Below are positions 16,060-27,597 of a stretch of 64,000 nucleotides of DNA, piece by piece; position 1 is the stretch's first letter; the number at the start of each line of letters is the position of its first letter. The position numbers and the translations under genes are program-made. A model generated the notes under the pieces. The model was not told the DNA's origin and did no database searches. It was given only the letters and a program-made list of their open reading frames with translations. Origin of the DNA: Chamaea fasciata (lineage: Eukaryota > Chordata > Aves > Passeriformes > Sylviidae); NCBI GenBank assembly GCA_029207755.1, contig JARCOQ010000001.1, positions 90,135,637 through 90,199,636 of the forward strand, in the 5' to 3' direction.

Positions 16060-16610
16060 TCTGCCACGAGCGTGCATGGCAGTGATGATATTTCACCTCT
16101 CTTTGAGCGCTATGCCCTTGCCTAAGGTAGGGATTCCAGCCCATTCCTGTGCTGTCAGCAGTGGCAGAGGTTGGCGGACGTCTCTCTGATGCCCTACAGC
16201 CCCCTACCTGCTGGGAACGTGCAAATGGAAAAGTACACGCCAGAAAATAAATCTGTAGTTGAAAGACACTTTGGAGAAATCCCTCCCCTGCCAGACCAGA
16301 TCCAGCCCTGCAGCGATTGGAGAGCAGGTGAGGGCATAAAGCAGGAGGATTCTACACTCAGCCATTAGCTGAGCTCCGAGGATCTCACTGCAGGAATGGC
16401 GCGCAGGCCAAAGCGAGCGTGACGCATCAGGTAACAGCAACTTTGGCCACCTGACAGACTGTACATGGAGACTGTTCCTGCTTTCATTGCAGGGACAAAT
16501 GATTCTTGCCAGCATTAACGAAGATCTCTGAAGCATCAGCACAGGAAACGGGCATAGGAAACGTCCGTGCTGTAACAGCCTTTAAGGAAACGCTCCTCAC
16601 AAACCAAGCA
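16060..16610. promoter_or_regulatory. CpG-retaining patch, candidate intronic regulatory element
   Basis: CpG is depleted through most of the window but clusters here: about six CpG in the 60 bases from 16376 to 16430, including gcgcgc at 16399-16404, plus further CpG around 16065, 16173, 16216, 16236, 16314, 16519, 16548, 16561 and 16592. Within it are an inverted CCAAT box (gattgg, 16315-16320), a TATA-like cataaa (16335-16340) and an ATF/CRE-like tgacgcatca (16420-16429). Retained CpG in an intron suggests an unmethylated or constrained element such as an enhancer or minor promoter. This is inference; it is too short and too CpG-poor to be a classical CpG island. Confidence 0.35.
16159..16327 (+). 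other. Exon-like segment antisense to JARID2
   Basis: A 169-base plus-strand segment is bounded by an acceptor-like ccattcctgtgctgtcag and a strong donor-like CAG/gtgagg. One frame is open throughout and encodes a non-repetitive 56-residue stretch (for example MPYSPLPAGNVQMEKYTPEN). It sits inside the CpG-retaining patch. No protein family is recognised and no partner exon was found, so this may be a non-coding antisense exon or chance agreement with splice consensus. Confidence 0.2.
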
Positions 16611-17622
16611 ATTTCCATCTCTATTTCCAGCTCTTGAGACCAGCAGCTTAACCTTTCTTTCACCTCCCTTTTGTGAGCTATGCAGGCAAACCACAGGGGG
16701 AAGAGATGAGAGCTGGGGTAGGGGGCAGCCACTTGAAAACCTGATGCTGGAGAGAAGGCTTCTGAAATGTTAAGGAGACTTCCCGACACACCAGCCCCCA
16801 GAGGAGTTAAATTCCACCACCATGAAACATTCTGCTGCTATTAAACAGCTTTTTTTGCTCATGTTTCAGGGCATCAGAAGAGGAAGTGAAACAGCATTAG
16901 CTGCTTCCTGACTTAATAGAAACCTTGGAACGACCATCAACACACACTTATACAGTCAAGATTGTACAATACACTGATGCGCATTTAATGATTTTAGCTT
17001 TCCAAATAAGCAAAGGAGATAAAGTACTATCTTGCAATTTTTTAGGAACACTCTTTCCCACCTCCCCAGCCAAGAACTCATTACACAGAATGTTCCTTTC
17101 ATGCATTGGTGTAATTGAAGGCTAGCATCCATTAGCATATTTCTTGTTTTAAGTACAGCATCAGAGAAATGGGAGTGAGGGGGTGGGAGATACATGCAAT
17201 GGAACAGCAGAAAAATATATACTAAAGAGGTAGATGAGCTTTCAAAATATACCCAAGAGACTGCGAGTATGCTGAAGTTCACCACTGTATCACTACAATC
17301 AAAATAAAATCCCTGACCGAGGGCCAAAAGTGCATTATTGATAGTCAAAACACTGCCTAACTCTATTTCAATATGATGTGGAGGAAAAAAAAAACAAACA
17401 AACCACAAACGGAATCCCTCTGTACATTCACAGTACCCTGTGAATGAAAAGCTAGAGAGACATATTAAAATGAAACAGTTCAAACAAAGTCTTCCTGGAG
17501 TTAGAACATTCCCACCCTACAGTGTTTCTCAAGCTCCAAGGACTATTAAATAGTGTTAATGTTTAGCAAGTATTTAGCACTTTATGCTTTCAGAGTGATA
17601 AAAGGCACACACACCAGCCATT

Positions 17623-17625
17623 CCC

Positions 17626-17656
<31 letters not shown>

Positions 17657-17659
17657 AAA
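17623..17659. repeat. C-rich tract joined to A21 tract
   Basis: The plus strand reads five C, one T, ten C and then 21 A. In JARID2 pre-mRNA this would be U21 followed by G10AG5. Similar C-run to A-run junctions recur at 32898-32912, 32960-32983 and 58109-58121. Confidence 0.9.
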
Positions 17660-18298
17660 CCAAAGGGAAAAATATTAGAACCCCCCTGAACAAAAGGCAG
17701 AAGTCTCCCTGTTCCCACATGGGGCAAGGCTATGGCAACATTCTTCATCCTGCAGTTGGAGAAGACAGAACATAACACCATGTGGTGGGATGAAGCAGAG
17801 AGGATGGCATCAAGCAGACTGTATGTATTGGAAATACCTTTTCAACAGGGAAAGATGGACCAATCTAACAGGAAAGCAGCACTGACAGGCTTTGCTTCTG
17901 TGCATATTCAAGCCACCCAGGTTAAAGTCTAGTTCCCATGCAGAACTGTTTATTAGTAACACCAAGCAGCTACAGAAGTAAGGGTGAGAACCCATGGGAA
18001 CAAACCCAGCATTTTAAACATACCATCCCTCCTCTCCACAAAACAAGCTTTTAAAAAAATCCCATTTAATCATAAAAAGAAAATTCAAGATTAAATGCAA
18101 ATGGAGAGCAGGATGCAGAAAGGAACGAATACCCAATTTTTTTTTATCCTACTGCCATGTCAAATCAGGAAAGGCTTTGGCAGAAGCAAGATCTATAAAA
18201 GTAGACCATAAAAGAATAGGTTGGACTTTTTACATTTAATTGCTTTCTGAACCTAAAATCTGCCTCAGAGATACTATGGAAAACACTTTCAAGTCTTT

Positions 18299-18312
18299 AA
18301 AAAAAAAAAAAA
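18299..18312. repeat. A14 homopolymer
   Basis: A run of 14 A on the plus strand with no retrotransposon body recognised upstream. Confidence 0.85.
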
Positions 18313-21300
18313 TCACCAGGGACATGAAGGCCTCATTGTTTTCCCCAAACTTTATATGTCAACACATACACATGCATTAAAAAAAAAACCCTTACCTCCC
18401 TTCTGAGACATTAAATCCACACAATGTTTCTTGGAGAGGGTATAAAGAAAATGTAGGTCAAGATGTTGAGATAGGGATTGCTTCTGAAAGATGAAAGTGT
18501 AAGAGGACTAAGCTTTCATTCCTTATGTTTCTTTGAGATTTCAAACAGAGTGTTATTTGATAATGGTTCCTTTCAGAAAATTGGAATTTAATATAGCTAA
18601 TTATAAGTTAGAGAATTAATGTACAGTCAGTACTCCAACAGAGCTGGTATACCGTGCTGATGCTTTTTACCAGCGAGTCCCCAATGCTTATTATAGATCT
18701 TTTCTCCAAATACTAAGGCCAATCTGTTCTCACATTAGGCTGGATGGCCCAGGAGCTGGGGTGGGGAAAAGGAAAAAAAGAAATCGCCTTGGCTGTACCA
18801 CTGAGCCTGCAGCAAGCAGCCTGGAGTTGCCAGCATGGCAGGGCACTGTGTGGCATAGGAACAGACCCTCACACTTCAAAGGGAGCCCAGAAAATAAGAG
18901 GACGAAGACAGAATAAAAAACACAAGCAGCTGTAGAGGAAAAGTACACACAGCAAAACACCTTTTCCTCCTTCCAATTAAAAGGGAGGGAAAAGGTTGTC
19001 AACAGAAGATGAAGAGCTCAGATAAACAGAGAAGGAGTACTCCTAGTTGTTCGGTATTAATATGGAAGTATCTGAAAATTATTTGTCCTACGAGCAAGCA
19101 TAAGCTAAAAATCCTGACCTACATTTCACAGAGAGCAAGGGGTATAAATAGGAATATCTCTCATGACAGGCACCAGCAGCAGACGCCGCTAGATTTCGAC
19201 CAGGAACAGTTTCTCTGCAATTCTGAAGGAAGCCATGCATCAGTGTTTCAGGGACCTGTGCAGGTTGGGGATGGTCTGTTTTTAGAGATGGCACAAATGT
19301 GTTCAGCAACATGTGCCTCACATAGCTGGTTAGTAAGTGCAGCAAAACTGCAACTTGTGTAGACTTAACCATCGATCGTACTTTAGTGAATTTTGAGAGC
19401 AAAATGTATCCTGTGAGAAACTCCTACAATCCATGAGGTTCCAGCAGCTTTCCCTTTGTTCTTCACTGGAGTTTCTGACAAAGACAGTGTATTTCTTTAA
19501 GGACTCAGATGAGCTCTGTGTTGAGGTGTCAATCAGAAGGGCCATACCTCAGTTCTTCCTCAAAACAGTAACTACAGTCAGCTGAGCTGCAAGTTTTGGG
19601 GAGGGGCAAATAGAAATGCGCGTGCTTATGAAACAGGGCTTTCTTACACGTTAGCAAATTAATTCTGCTGGAGTCGTATTTTCATTTGGCATGTCATTTT
19701 CATTTTCAGCTGGCAAGTCCTCACCTGGTTTTAGAGCAGGACCCCTGTAAGTAGTGCTACTCTCCAAATAATCTTCTCTTGAAAGGCCACATCAGGACAA
19801 AATCTGCCCCCTACAGAGGGCACTTTCTCTCTCCTCATACTGCAAGAATTCCCCAAATCCTGCTGAAATTGCCACTACCACCTGCTCCCAAACCTTAGGG
19901 CTGAGATCTTTCTCCTTTGAGCTGCAGAATAGCATTCCACTTTAGAGCAAACAGACAGACCAACCAAAAGCTCAGTGAGATCCCTCCTACTGACCTTAGC
20001 ACTTTAGAAAACTGAAGATTTTTCATGACAAGAGGACACCAAACCAGTACTTTTCCATTGCTTTCAACCTGAGTAAAGGGAAAGAGACAGCATGGAAAAC
20101 ACCATCTCTTTCACTCTATTCTCATTCCAGCTGCCTGAAGAACTACCTAGTCAACAAAAGTCAGGAGTGACATCAGCAACGAATAAAAGCCTGGAAGTTA
20201 TTTTCCTAAAACCTAGGTAAAGTTTCTGAGTCCTTTGTCTGTCCTTGCAGAATCTGTCATGGAAGTAGGAAAGCACAGACTGAAGAGCAGACTCTTTCTC
20301 ACAGGAGTCGGTCCCTTTCTAAGTTTCCCTACAAGTCTAGTTTTCATGAGACTATCCCCACTGAGTACAAAATTAATTGAGAGGCTTTAAAGAGAAAATT
20401 ACTGTGCAGTTATAGTTTTGATCCAGCCAGATAGCAATCCAGCACAATCTCAATATCCAGCTATGCCAGAGAAACTGAAAGTCTGCAAAACTTTCCCTAT
20501 AAACCCCAATATTCAAGTTTGCATGAAGTATTTTTAAGTTCATTTTTCTAATCAGTCAACTATTTCTAAAAAGTCTGCTTTCCAGGCTGTTAATGGCAGA
20601 AGCCTAGATCCACAACAGAAAGAAAGGTGGTTTTCTGTGCTAAGCAACGCCTTAACTAACGGCCCATTTATTCTACTTTATGAGCAGAGTACTTGTATAT
20701 AACCCTGTGCAATGCTATGGATGTTAATCAACCTTCATGACTTTGCACGCCAGTTTTATTGGAGCGCCTTCCATGCTGGCATAAAGGGCACTTTGTACCC
20801 AAACAGTCTTCCTCCAGCCTAGCAGAGATCAGCATCAGCTTGCAGCTCAAAAACCTCTCTTTCACAAAGAACATTTACTCTTCAATTCTGGTCTCTTGTT
20901 AATGAGACTTTAAATATTCAAGGACAGCACCATACTGTTCGAAGGTAATCTATGAAAGACTGCATTTAAATCTACAATTGCAAATGGGCTGTGTTTATCT
21001 ACTTAGATAAGACAGCCTTGTTCATTTCAATTAGAGAAGGTCAGTTCCAGGCAAATGTAAACTGTCATTTGAAGTTCATCCCTGCAGGACAATGAGATGA
21101 GGTAAAGCTTCTGGGACAGGTTTCCATCTAAATAAAACTTGACAACTAGTCCCTAACCACAGACCTCATTGTTGCACAAAAGGCCATCTTCAATTGATTT
21201 CGGGGAGGGGGAGAAGAGCAGCAAAAACCCATGTTTCAAGAAGATTTGGAATTCAAGCCACATTGCTGTAACTTCTATCCCTTATTCATGACTTCCACCT

Positions 21301-23028
21301 GAAGGTAATTGCTGCTGACCCCCCGAGATGCAAAGAGGCAGAACAACTACTCTAGAAAGCACCAGATTTTCTTATCTTGGCAAAACAGAGTTATTTGCTT
21401 ACTGCCCCATCAAATAGATTGTCATATTAGAGAGAAAAGTTAGGTGTCTTCTCCCTGGCAAAGAAACAGCATGTTTCCAGACAGACAGACCGCAGGAACC
21501 AAGAGCAGGGAAGAGAAACTAAGTCTTGCATGCAGACTGTGTAACAGGAATATCCTTCTCTCCAGCCCCAGCCCACTCCTGTACTAAGCCTCAGGTTTGT
21601 GGCTCCATGCAATTTTATCGCTTCCCTCTGGCATATGGAGCCACAGACTGAGAGAGAGCCTGAGGCTCTGAAACAAGATCTCAACGTGCCAGCAAGGGAG
21701 CAGGGGTCAGGAAAAAAAAGAGGGGGATGAAATTCCTTTTCAGCCCTCTCCATCTGATACACCTGTATGTGCATGTGGCAGTAGAACCAGGATGCCTTTT
21801 CTCAATGAGAAAATACATAGATATGAAAGGACACACTTCTATCACGGCACCCTCTTCCTAACATTGTGACAGCATTTCCACCCCAAACAGAAAGAAATTT
21901 CCCACGTTGTGAAAAAAGGAAAAAACTGTACTGTTTCTGTACCATTTTCATCACTTTTAAGCTTCTTTCAATCCGTCCACATACACAGGAGGCGTAACTT
22001 AAAAACACTGGGGTGCTTGCAGAGCATCTTTAAAAACAGTTGGCCATGGAACATTGTCACCTTTCACAGCACCAGAGACAACAACCACTGTGTGAGGGAG
22101 GTATTTTAGGGAGTACCTGCTTTTGAAACAACCTGGCTGGAAGACAGCGCGTCAAGATGCGATTTAGATCCAACATGTCTGTTTACACACATGCACACAC
22201 ACACAAAGACTAACAAGAGGCTGAACTGAAATACTTTTAAGGTCAACCACTGCTAAAGCTAAGTGAGGGATGAAAGAGGGAGGAAAAAAATGCAATTGAA
22301 TACTGGTGCGGTCTTTTAGGCATTACTCGGAATGGCTGGCTGAAGCTGCCAAACCTTTAGCAGGAAAAGTGGCTTATCTCCTGGCTTCCCAAATTGCACC
22401 AGAGGTCAGCTGATGAGGTTTCAGGAGTTTGCCAGCTCCATCCCTCTGTGGGATCTTTGGCAGATTGCTCCAGCTGGGCTCCTTCCAGCTCTTCCCTTTT
22501 TTCCATTTTAGCGTATAGCTTGAATAAAGAAAGTAAGATGAAGGCTTTCAAAGATAACGCAGTCTTTCACAAACAGATGCAGAACAAAGCACAGGAAATT
22601 CTGAGCAAAGTAAAAAAATGAATGTTGTCTGTTCAGGGCTTATCTGGAATGAGTTAGCCCCTCAGTGGACAGATCTGAAACATCACATGGTCCTGACTCT
22701 GATTGCAATGCTCACTAACAGACAGTCTCATAAGGGGAGAAAACAGGATGGATAAGGGTGGAAATTCACTTGCCTACAGCTCTCAGAGATGGAAATTCCT
22801 TCAGATGTACCAGAAGAAACACTTATGAGTTAAGCTTGTCACTGTTATCCTTGCTGCCCTAAGCCCAAGGCTTCTGTATCTGTACCTTTGACTTGACCAA
22901 CAACCTCCCCAATTAAATTCATTTAAACTGGGAAACAAAGGGCATAGAAGCCAGATTACTCAGAATATGCATTCAACTAACTCTGAATACATCATCTTAA
23001 CTGCTTGTAATAAATCTGTGCCAGTCAG

Positions 23029-23053
23029 ACACACACACACACACACACACACA
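23029..23053. repeat. (AC)12 microsatellite
   Basis: Twelve uninterrupted AC units followed by one A. It is likely polymorphic in length. A weaker broken AC stretch lies nearby at about 22184-22205. Confidence 0.95.
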
Positions 23054-24540
23054 AAGATTTAAACATGCAGCCACATTTATTACTATGGGAAGCAATCTGC
23101 TATGACTTAACAGTATACGTACTAGGCTATATTTATTTTTTGGAAGACATTCACCCACAAGCTCTGGAACGTATCTGCTATGTGATGAACCTCTCATCAT
23201 CATCAGTTACTTAAAGAGAGCAGTTATTTCAGAACGGTTTCTTGCAGATTTTAAATCAAAAAGATCCAAATGAAACCAAACCAAAATGTGGAGGCATGCA
23301 CTCAGAGCACAGACCAATCTGTTATGAGCCATGAAATGAATGTGACTAATTCCTGAAGAGTTTCATTGCTCTAAAAAGGTGACTGGGTTTCTTGCTCTTC
23401 ACATCCAAAATTCTACATTCAGATGTGGATCAATGACACTTAAAATACCATGACACCAATCTACCAGTGCCTTCAGTTTACATCACTACAACGATCCCCA
23501 AACCCATTTTGATTGGCATCCCATATTCTTTACAAGTCAAGGCCTCTGAACACAGGTAACATAGGGCATTTGAGGTGAAGAGTATACACATGGGCAGCTG
23601 TGTCAGGCAACTTGCTGAATTGGCTACTGTGCCCATCAGCAGTTACAGAATGTCTGCTTTTTCTTCTAAAACTACTTTACTGCCAGGGTTGACACAATAA
23701 GGCTTACAGCACACATGACACCTGCTCCAATTAAACACAGCCTAATGGCCTTAGAAATGTCCTGCTGGAGCAAATAGTTCTCAAACTCTTTCAAACAGAA
23801 AGTAATTTCTAAAACGCCCCCAACGTCAAATATAAACTGCTGTGGAGGTTCTAGCACACAAGACAGCCCCTTGAAGTCTGAAAACATATTCTTTCTATTA
23901 CTCTGAAAGCACTCCACAACTGTAGTCTTGCACTAAAAGCTCAAAGCTGTAGTGTAAAAATAATTAGCAAAGGCCTTATTCAAAACCAAGCAGAGACAGT
24001 TTCAGAAAATACAGTTCCCTAGGACTGACTACAGTGAACTGCATTACACAGTCTGTGTGTATGAGTGAAACTTCTCTCTGCACGTACTTGTAATACTCAT
24101 TTTATTTCCCATTACATTCTAATTTCTCAGTAAATGGACTATGCTATTTTAAGGACTGATTTAGTGGTCTCTCTTACTCTCAATTCTAAAATAGGCAAGC
24201 TAGAATTGACAAAAGGTACAGGTTTTGACAGAGCTGGCAATCCTGTGATGTAAAAACACCACTACTCTTTCGGTTGTAAATACCAGCCAAAAAGATGCCA
24301 TGGTACAAATTTAGGCTGGAGATTTTATGGTTGATAAAGAGAGAATTGAACAGTTTACCTGTCCGCACTCAAGGGTGCTCTCCAGTCTGCTGACAGAGAA
24401 AACAAACTCGAGGCAGCAGCTATGCAGATTTACCCTGAGTCAAGGAAAACAAAATTGTTTTCTCTGCTGGTGTTAAGGCCAAGTTTTGTATCGTGGAGAA
24501 TCAACACAACAAATTTCACCATTATGTAAGAGGTGATTTT

Positions 24541-24612
24541 GGGGTTTGTTTTGGGTGGAGCTTTCTTGGTGCATTTGTTTCTGGGGTTTTTGGGGGTGCT
24601 GGAGGTGGTTGA
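24541..24612 (+). repeat. G/T-rich stretch beside the CR1 3' end
   Basis: Four G-runs (24541-24544, 24553-24555, 24583-24586, 24592-24596) in a T-rich context, ending just before the CR1 terminal repeat at 24613. Two loops are short enough for a G-quadruplex and one is long, so folding is uncertain. Confidence 0.5.
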
Positions 24613-25170
24613 TAGAATCATAGATTATCCTAAGTTTAAAAGGACCCCCAAGGATCAGAGTCCAACTCTCATCCCTGCACCATCTGCAGAAGTCACACCA
24701 TTCCTGGGAGCATTGTTCAAACGCTTCTCAAACTCTGTCAGGCTTGGTGCTGTGATCACTTCCCTGGGGAGCCTGTTCCAGTACCCAACCACCATTTGGG
24801 TCAAAAACCTTTTCCAAATATCCAGCCTAAACCTTCTCTGACACATCTTCCCTTGAATCCCGTCACTGAGCACCACAGCAAAGAGATCAGGGTCTGCTCC
24901 TGCTCTTCCCCTCACATGAAAGTTGCAGACTGCAATGAGGCATCCCCTCAGTATCCTCTTTTCCAGGCTGAACAGACCAAGTGACCTCAGTTGCTCCTCA
25001 TATGGCTGCCCCTCAAGGCCCTTCACCATCTTCGAATCCTTCCTCTGGACTCTGACAACTTCATATATTTCTTATACTGTGGTATCCAAAGCTGCACACA
25101 GGACTCGAGCTGAGGCTGCACCAGTGCAGAGTAGCGTGGGACAATCACTTCCCTAGACCAGATGGCAATG
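24613..25170 (-). mobile_element. CR1 LINE fragment, 3' end, minus strand
   Basis: About 560 bases of CR1 in reverse orientation. The plus strand begins with atagaatcatagatta, the reverse complement of the ATTCTATGATTCT-type 3' terminal repeat that defines CR1 ends, so the element's 3' end is at the left. On the minus strand a frame from about 25029 to 24655 is still open for 124 codons and reads the C-terminal CR1 blocks: PYEEQLRSLGLFSLEKRIL, a decayed LIAVYNF block, RRFRLDIWKRF and YWNRLPREVI. Retention of that frame and of the 3' repeat marks this as one of the younger copies in the window. It is 5'-truncated, lacks the endonuclease and RT core, and cannot move itself. It lies in the same orientation as JARID2. 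Confidence 0.95.
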
Positions 25171-27460
25171 GGTTGGTTTTTGTTGTTTGTTCTTAAGAGA
25201 AACACAAACCTAACCACTTTACTTGTGAAGCACTTTTCAATGAACTTTTAAGCTACATCTTTTTTTGCTCATATTCCTGGCAATTGCTGTCCCTTCTAGC
25301 ATCCGAGGTTGTGGTTAGATGAGATGACTGTGCCAGTCCTAAGGCTGTAGTTAGACAAGATGAATATGCCAAGTCAAGCAGCTTGCTACTATCAAAAGGG
25401 ATGAGGAGTCTCTTCCTCCAACTTCAAGGTACTCTGGTGCCCCATTTCCACCCAATGAGCACGTGGTGCTCAAGTGACCTCTTAATGAATGTGCATAGTT
25501 CATTAAACTAGAAAAAAAAAAGACATGTTTTTAAATATCTTTTTTTCTGGGCTAGCTAGTTTTCTGCCACGTTACTACTCTTTACCAGCTGAACTGCATG
25601 GGCAGACAAATGGCAGAGCCAGCACAAGGCACAAGAAGCAGGGCCAGACCCATCAGGTACTGCTGAACTCTTTCCCACCTTTCTTCAGCTTATTTATTTT
25701 AGCCTACAATAACTCAGTCTGCTACAGACAATGCACACACCTTTGCAGACTCTTTGTTTCCATTTTCATTTTCTATTACCTACGATTAGCAATATGCAAG
25801 GAGGCAAGATTATTTTTACAATTTGTTTGCCCAGAATTGCATTCAGAAGCAACAGAAGCTCTTTTGAGATGGTCATGAAATAAGTTTTAAGAAAATTAAT
25901 TGTACAATTTCTCTGTTTCACGCGTTAAAGAAATAGCCATCTCTGTTACATTTGAGAGGAAAAGGAATATGGGTGTGCTGTGAAAGAAAATTTTCTATCA
26001 GTCTTGCCAACCACTGAAATTTTATTAAGACAGGAGCACAATTTGGATGGACATAATCGAATTTGGCTGATATCACTGAGGGCATAATTTGGCCCGCAAA
26101 ATTTTTTTTAAGTGGTGATGATGGAAAAGGCAAAGAAGAACCTGTGTCAGACAACAAACAAGCAAGTCCCTGGCAGGCTCAAAATTAATTCTATTCTAGG
26201 AAACAAAGAAAGGAAAAGAGATTTGGAAATTTTCAATGAAGCCCAACTCAAACATCCTATTATTTATTTGTTTATCTTTAAATTCACTTGACAGCAACCA
26301 CCAAAGTGAAAGTGATGTTGAGTGCCATGACAAATTTGCTCAAACACTTATTTTCTGAACCTTTTAGTTGAAAACATCTATATTTAATCACAGTTTAAAA
26401 CTAGCCAGAAAGGCTGTTTACTCTGAATGTAAAGGGAAAATACTGCAAAGTTGAAAGAGGTATTTCTGTTTCTGTAAATGCATTTTTAAAACCCACTTAC
26501 AGACAAGGGTCCTTGGCACAGTCACAATCCTCCGCTAAAGCTTAGGAGACAGACAGACATTACCCACTGTCAACAAATGCAATCTCACATCACTGATGGA
26601 GTGAAAAGCTCCCTAGACAAACGTTAGCAAAAACCTTCCTGCAGTACTTAATTGCAGCCTTCAGAAATAAGAGAGATGAAGTTAGCAGTATAACTGAACC
26701 ATCACAGTGAATAAAGAGGGCTGCTTTCTCGCTCAAAACTGAAGGCTGAGTAGTGACCCAGCCAGGGAAGGAGACCCACACCGCTCTGGGCACACAGAGG
26801 CACAGCTGAAACAACAGCACTTCCCCAAGGGCTGCCGTGTTTTCATCTGCAGGAGTCAGAGGAGAAGAGACATGGTCTAATGGAAGACATGGCTGCCCAG
26901 CTGGCAGCTGCTGCCATCCCCTCTTAGTTAGCTTTTGGCAGATAATACATGGCACTGAGCTGAAGCACCCGGCTTAGAGCATTTAGGCATTTCTACCACA
27001 TCTGTTTCAATTTTCATGCCACGCCTGGAATACCATCTACACAGCCAGGGAAAAGAGGCTTCACCAATAAACTGAAGTCAGATGAAGACACTCCCATGTC
27101 ACCCTATCACTGGGTACCTTCCTTTCAACATGGCTCACTGGGAAGCATGGACAGAAATTTCCCTGCAGTGAGCAGTAAACATTTGAAAACTCATGCATCA
27201 ATGACGAAAACAGCTATTTTAAGAACGCACTGCTGCCTGCCCCAGCTTGCTTGAACAGACAGTGTGGAAGTCCAGGGATGGGCAGACCAGGAATCAGAGA
27301 CTGGTGCTGCCAGTGGGTCTGGCACCACAGTCCCACCAGGAACTGTCTCAGAGCCTCCTGCCTCTCAGTGTGGAAATGTATTATTTGTGAAAAACCAACT
27401 CTCCAACAAAAATCACGTGAACTTTTGTGTGGGAATGGCTGAGGGCAGAAGCAGACCAAT
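25171..27460 (-). other. JARID2: JARID2 intron 2, between CR1 fragments
   Basis: Ordinary intron sequence, AT-rich around 25860-26480. It contains a short imperfect tandem duplication at 25311-25383 (listed separately). No gene or further transposon was recognised. The moderately GC-rich part at 27230-27440, just upstream of the next CR1 tail, does not show CR1 landmarks. Confidence 0.6.
25311..25383. repeat. Imperfect 36-base tandem duplication, two copies
   Basis: Copy one (25311-25346) and copy two (from 25347) share gt-gttaga--agatga-t-tgcca in the same spacing, with scattered differences and one small length change. Two copies only; no longer array is present. Confidence 0.6.
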
Positions 27461-27597
27461 ACAAAGTGGTGCAGTTCCCATCCCTGGAGTTGTTCAAGAA
27501 ACAACTGGACTTAGTACTTACTGTTGTGGTCTAGTTAACAAGGTAGAGATCGGACAAAGGTTGGAAGTCTTTTCCAACCAAAATGATTCTGTGATGG
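27461..27597 (+). mobile_element. CR1 LINE 3' terminal fragment
   Basis: A short plus-strand CR1 end. Landmarks in order are a ggtgcagttcccatccctgg block, gttgttcaagaaacaactgg, a decayed gacatggtttagt block, and the tail ggaagtcttttccaacc followed by aaaatgattctgtgatgga. The terminal ATTCTATGA-type repeat remains as a single decayed unit. It is heavily 5'-truncated and antisense to JARID2 in intron 2. Confidence 0.9.

Larger units (their letters stand above)
16611..24540 (-). other. JARID2: JARID2 intron 2, middle portion with simple repeats only
   Basis: About 8 kb of intron. It holds the C/A tract at 17623-17659, an A14 run at 18299-18312 and the (AC)n microsatellite at 23029-23053. A minus-strand frame at 16956-17483 is open for 175 codons, the longest in the window, but is rich in F, L, S, V and C with no recognised domain, which is typical of T-rich non-coding DNA. 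A GATA- and TTAATGA-containing stretch at 20880-21060 is a possible conserved element. No transposon recognised. Confidence 0.65.

Noticed and set aside
24533..25156. Several plus-strand open frames
   Set aside because: They are antisense shadows of the minus-strand CR1; only the minus-strand 25029-24655 frame reads CR1 protein blocks.
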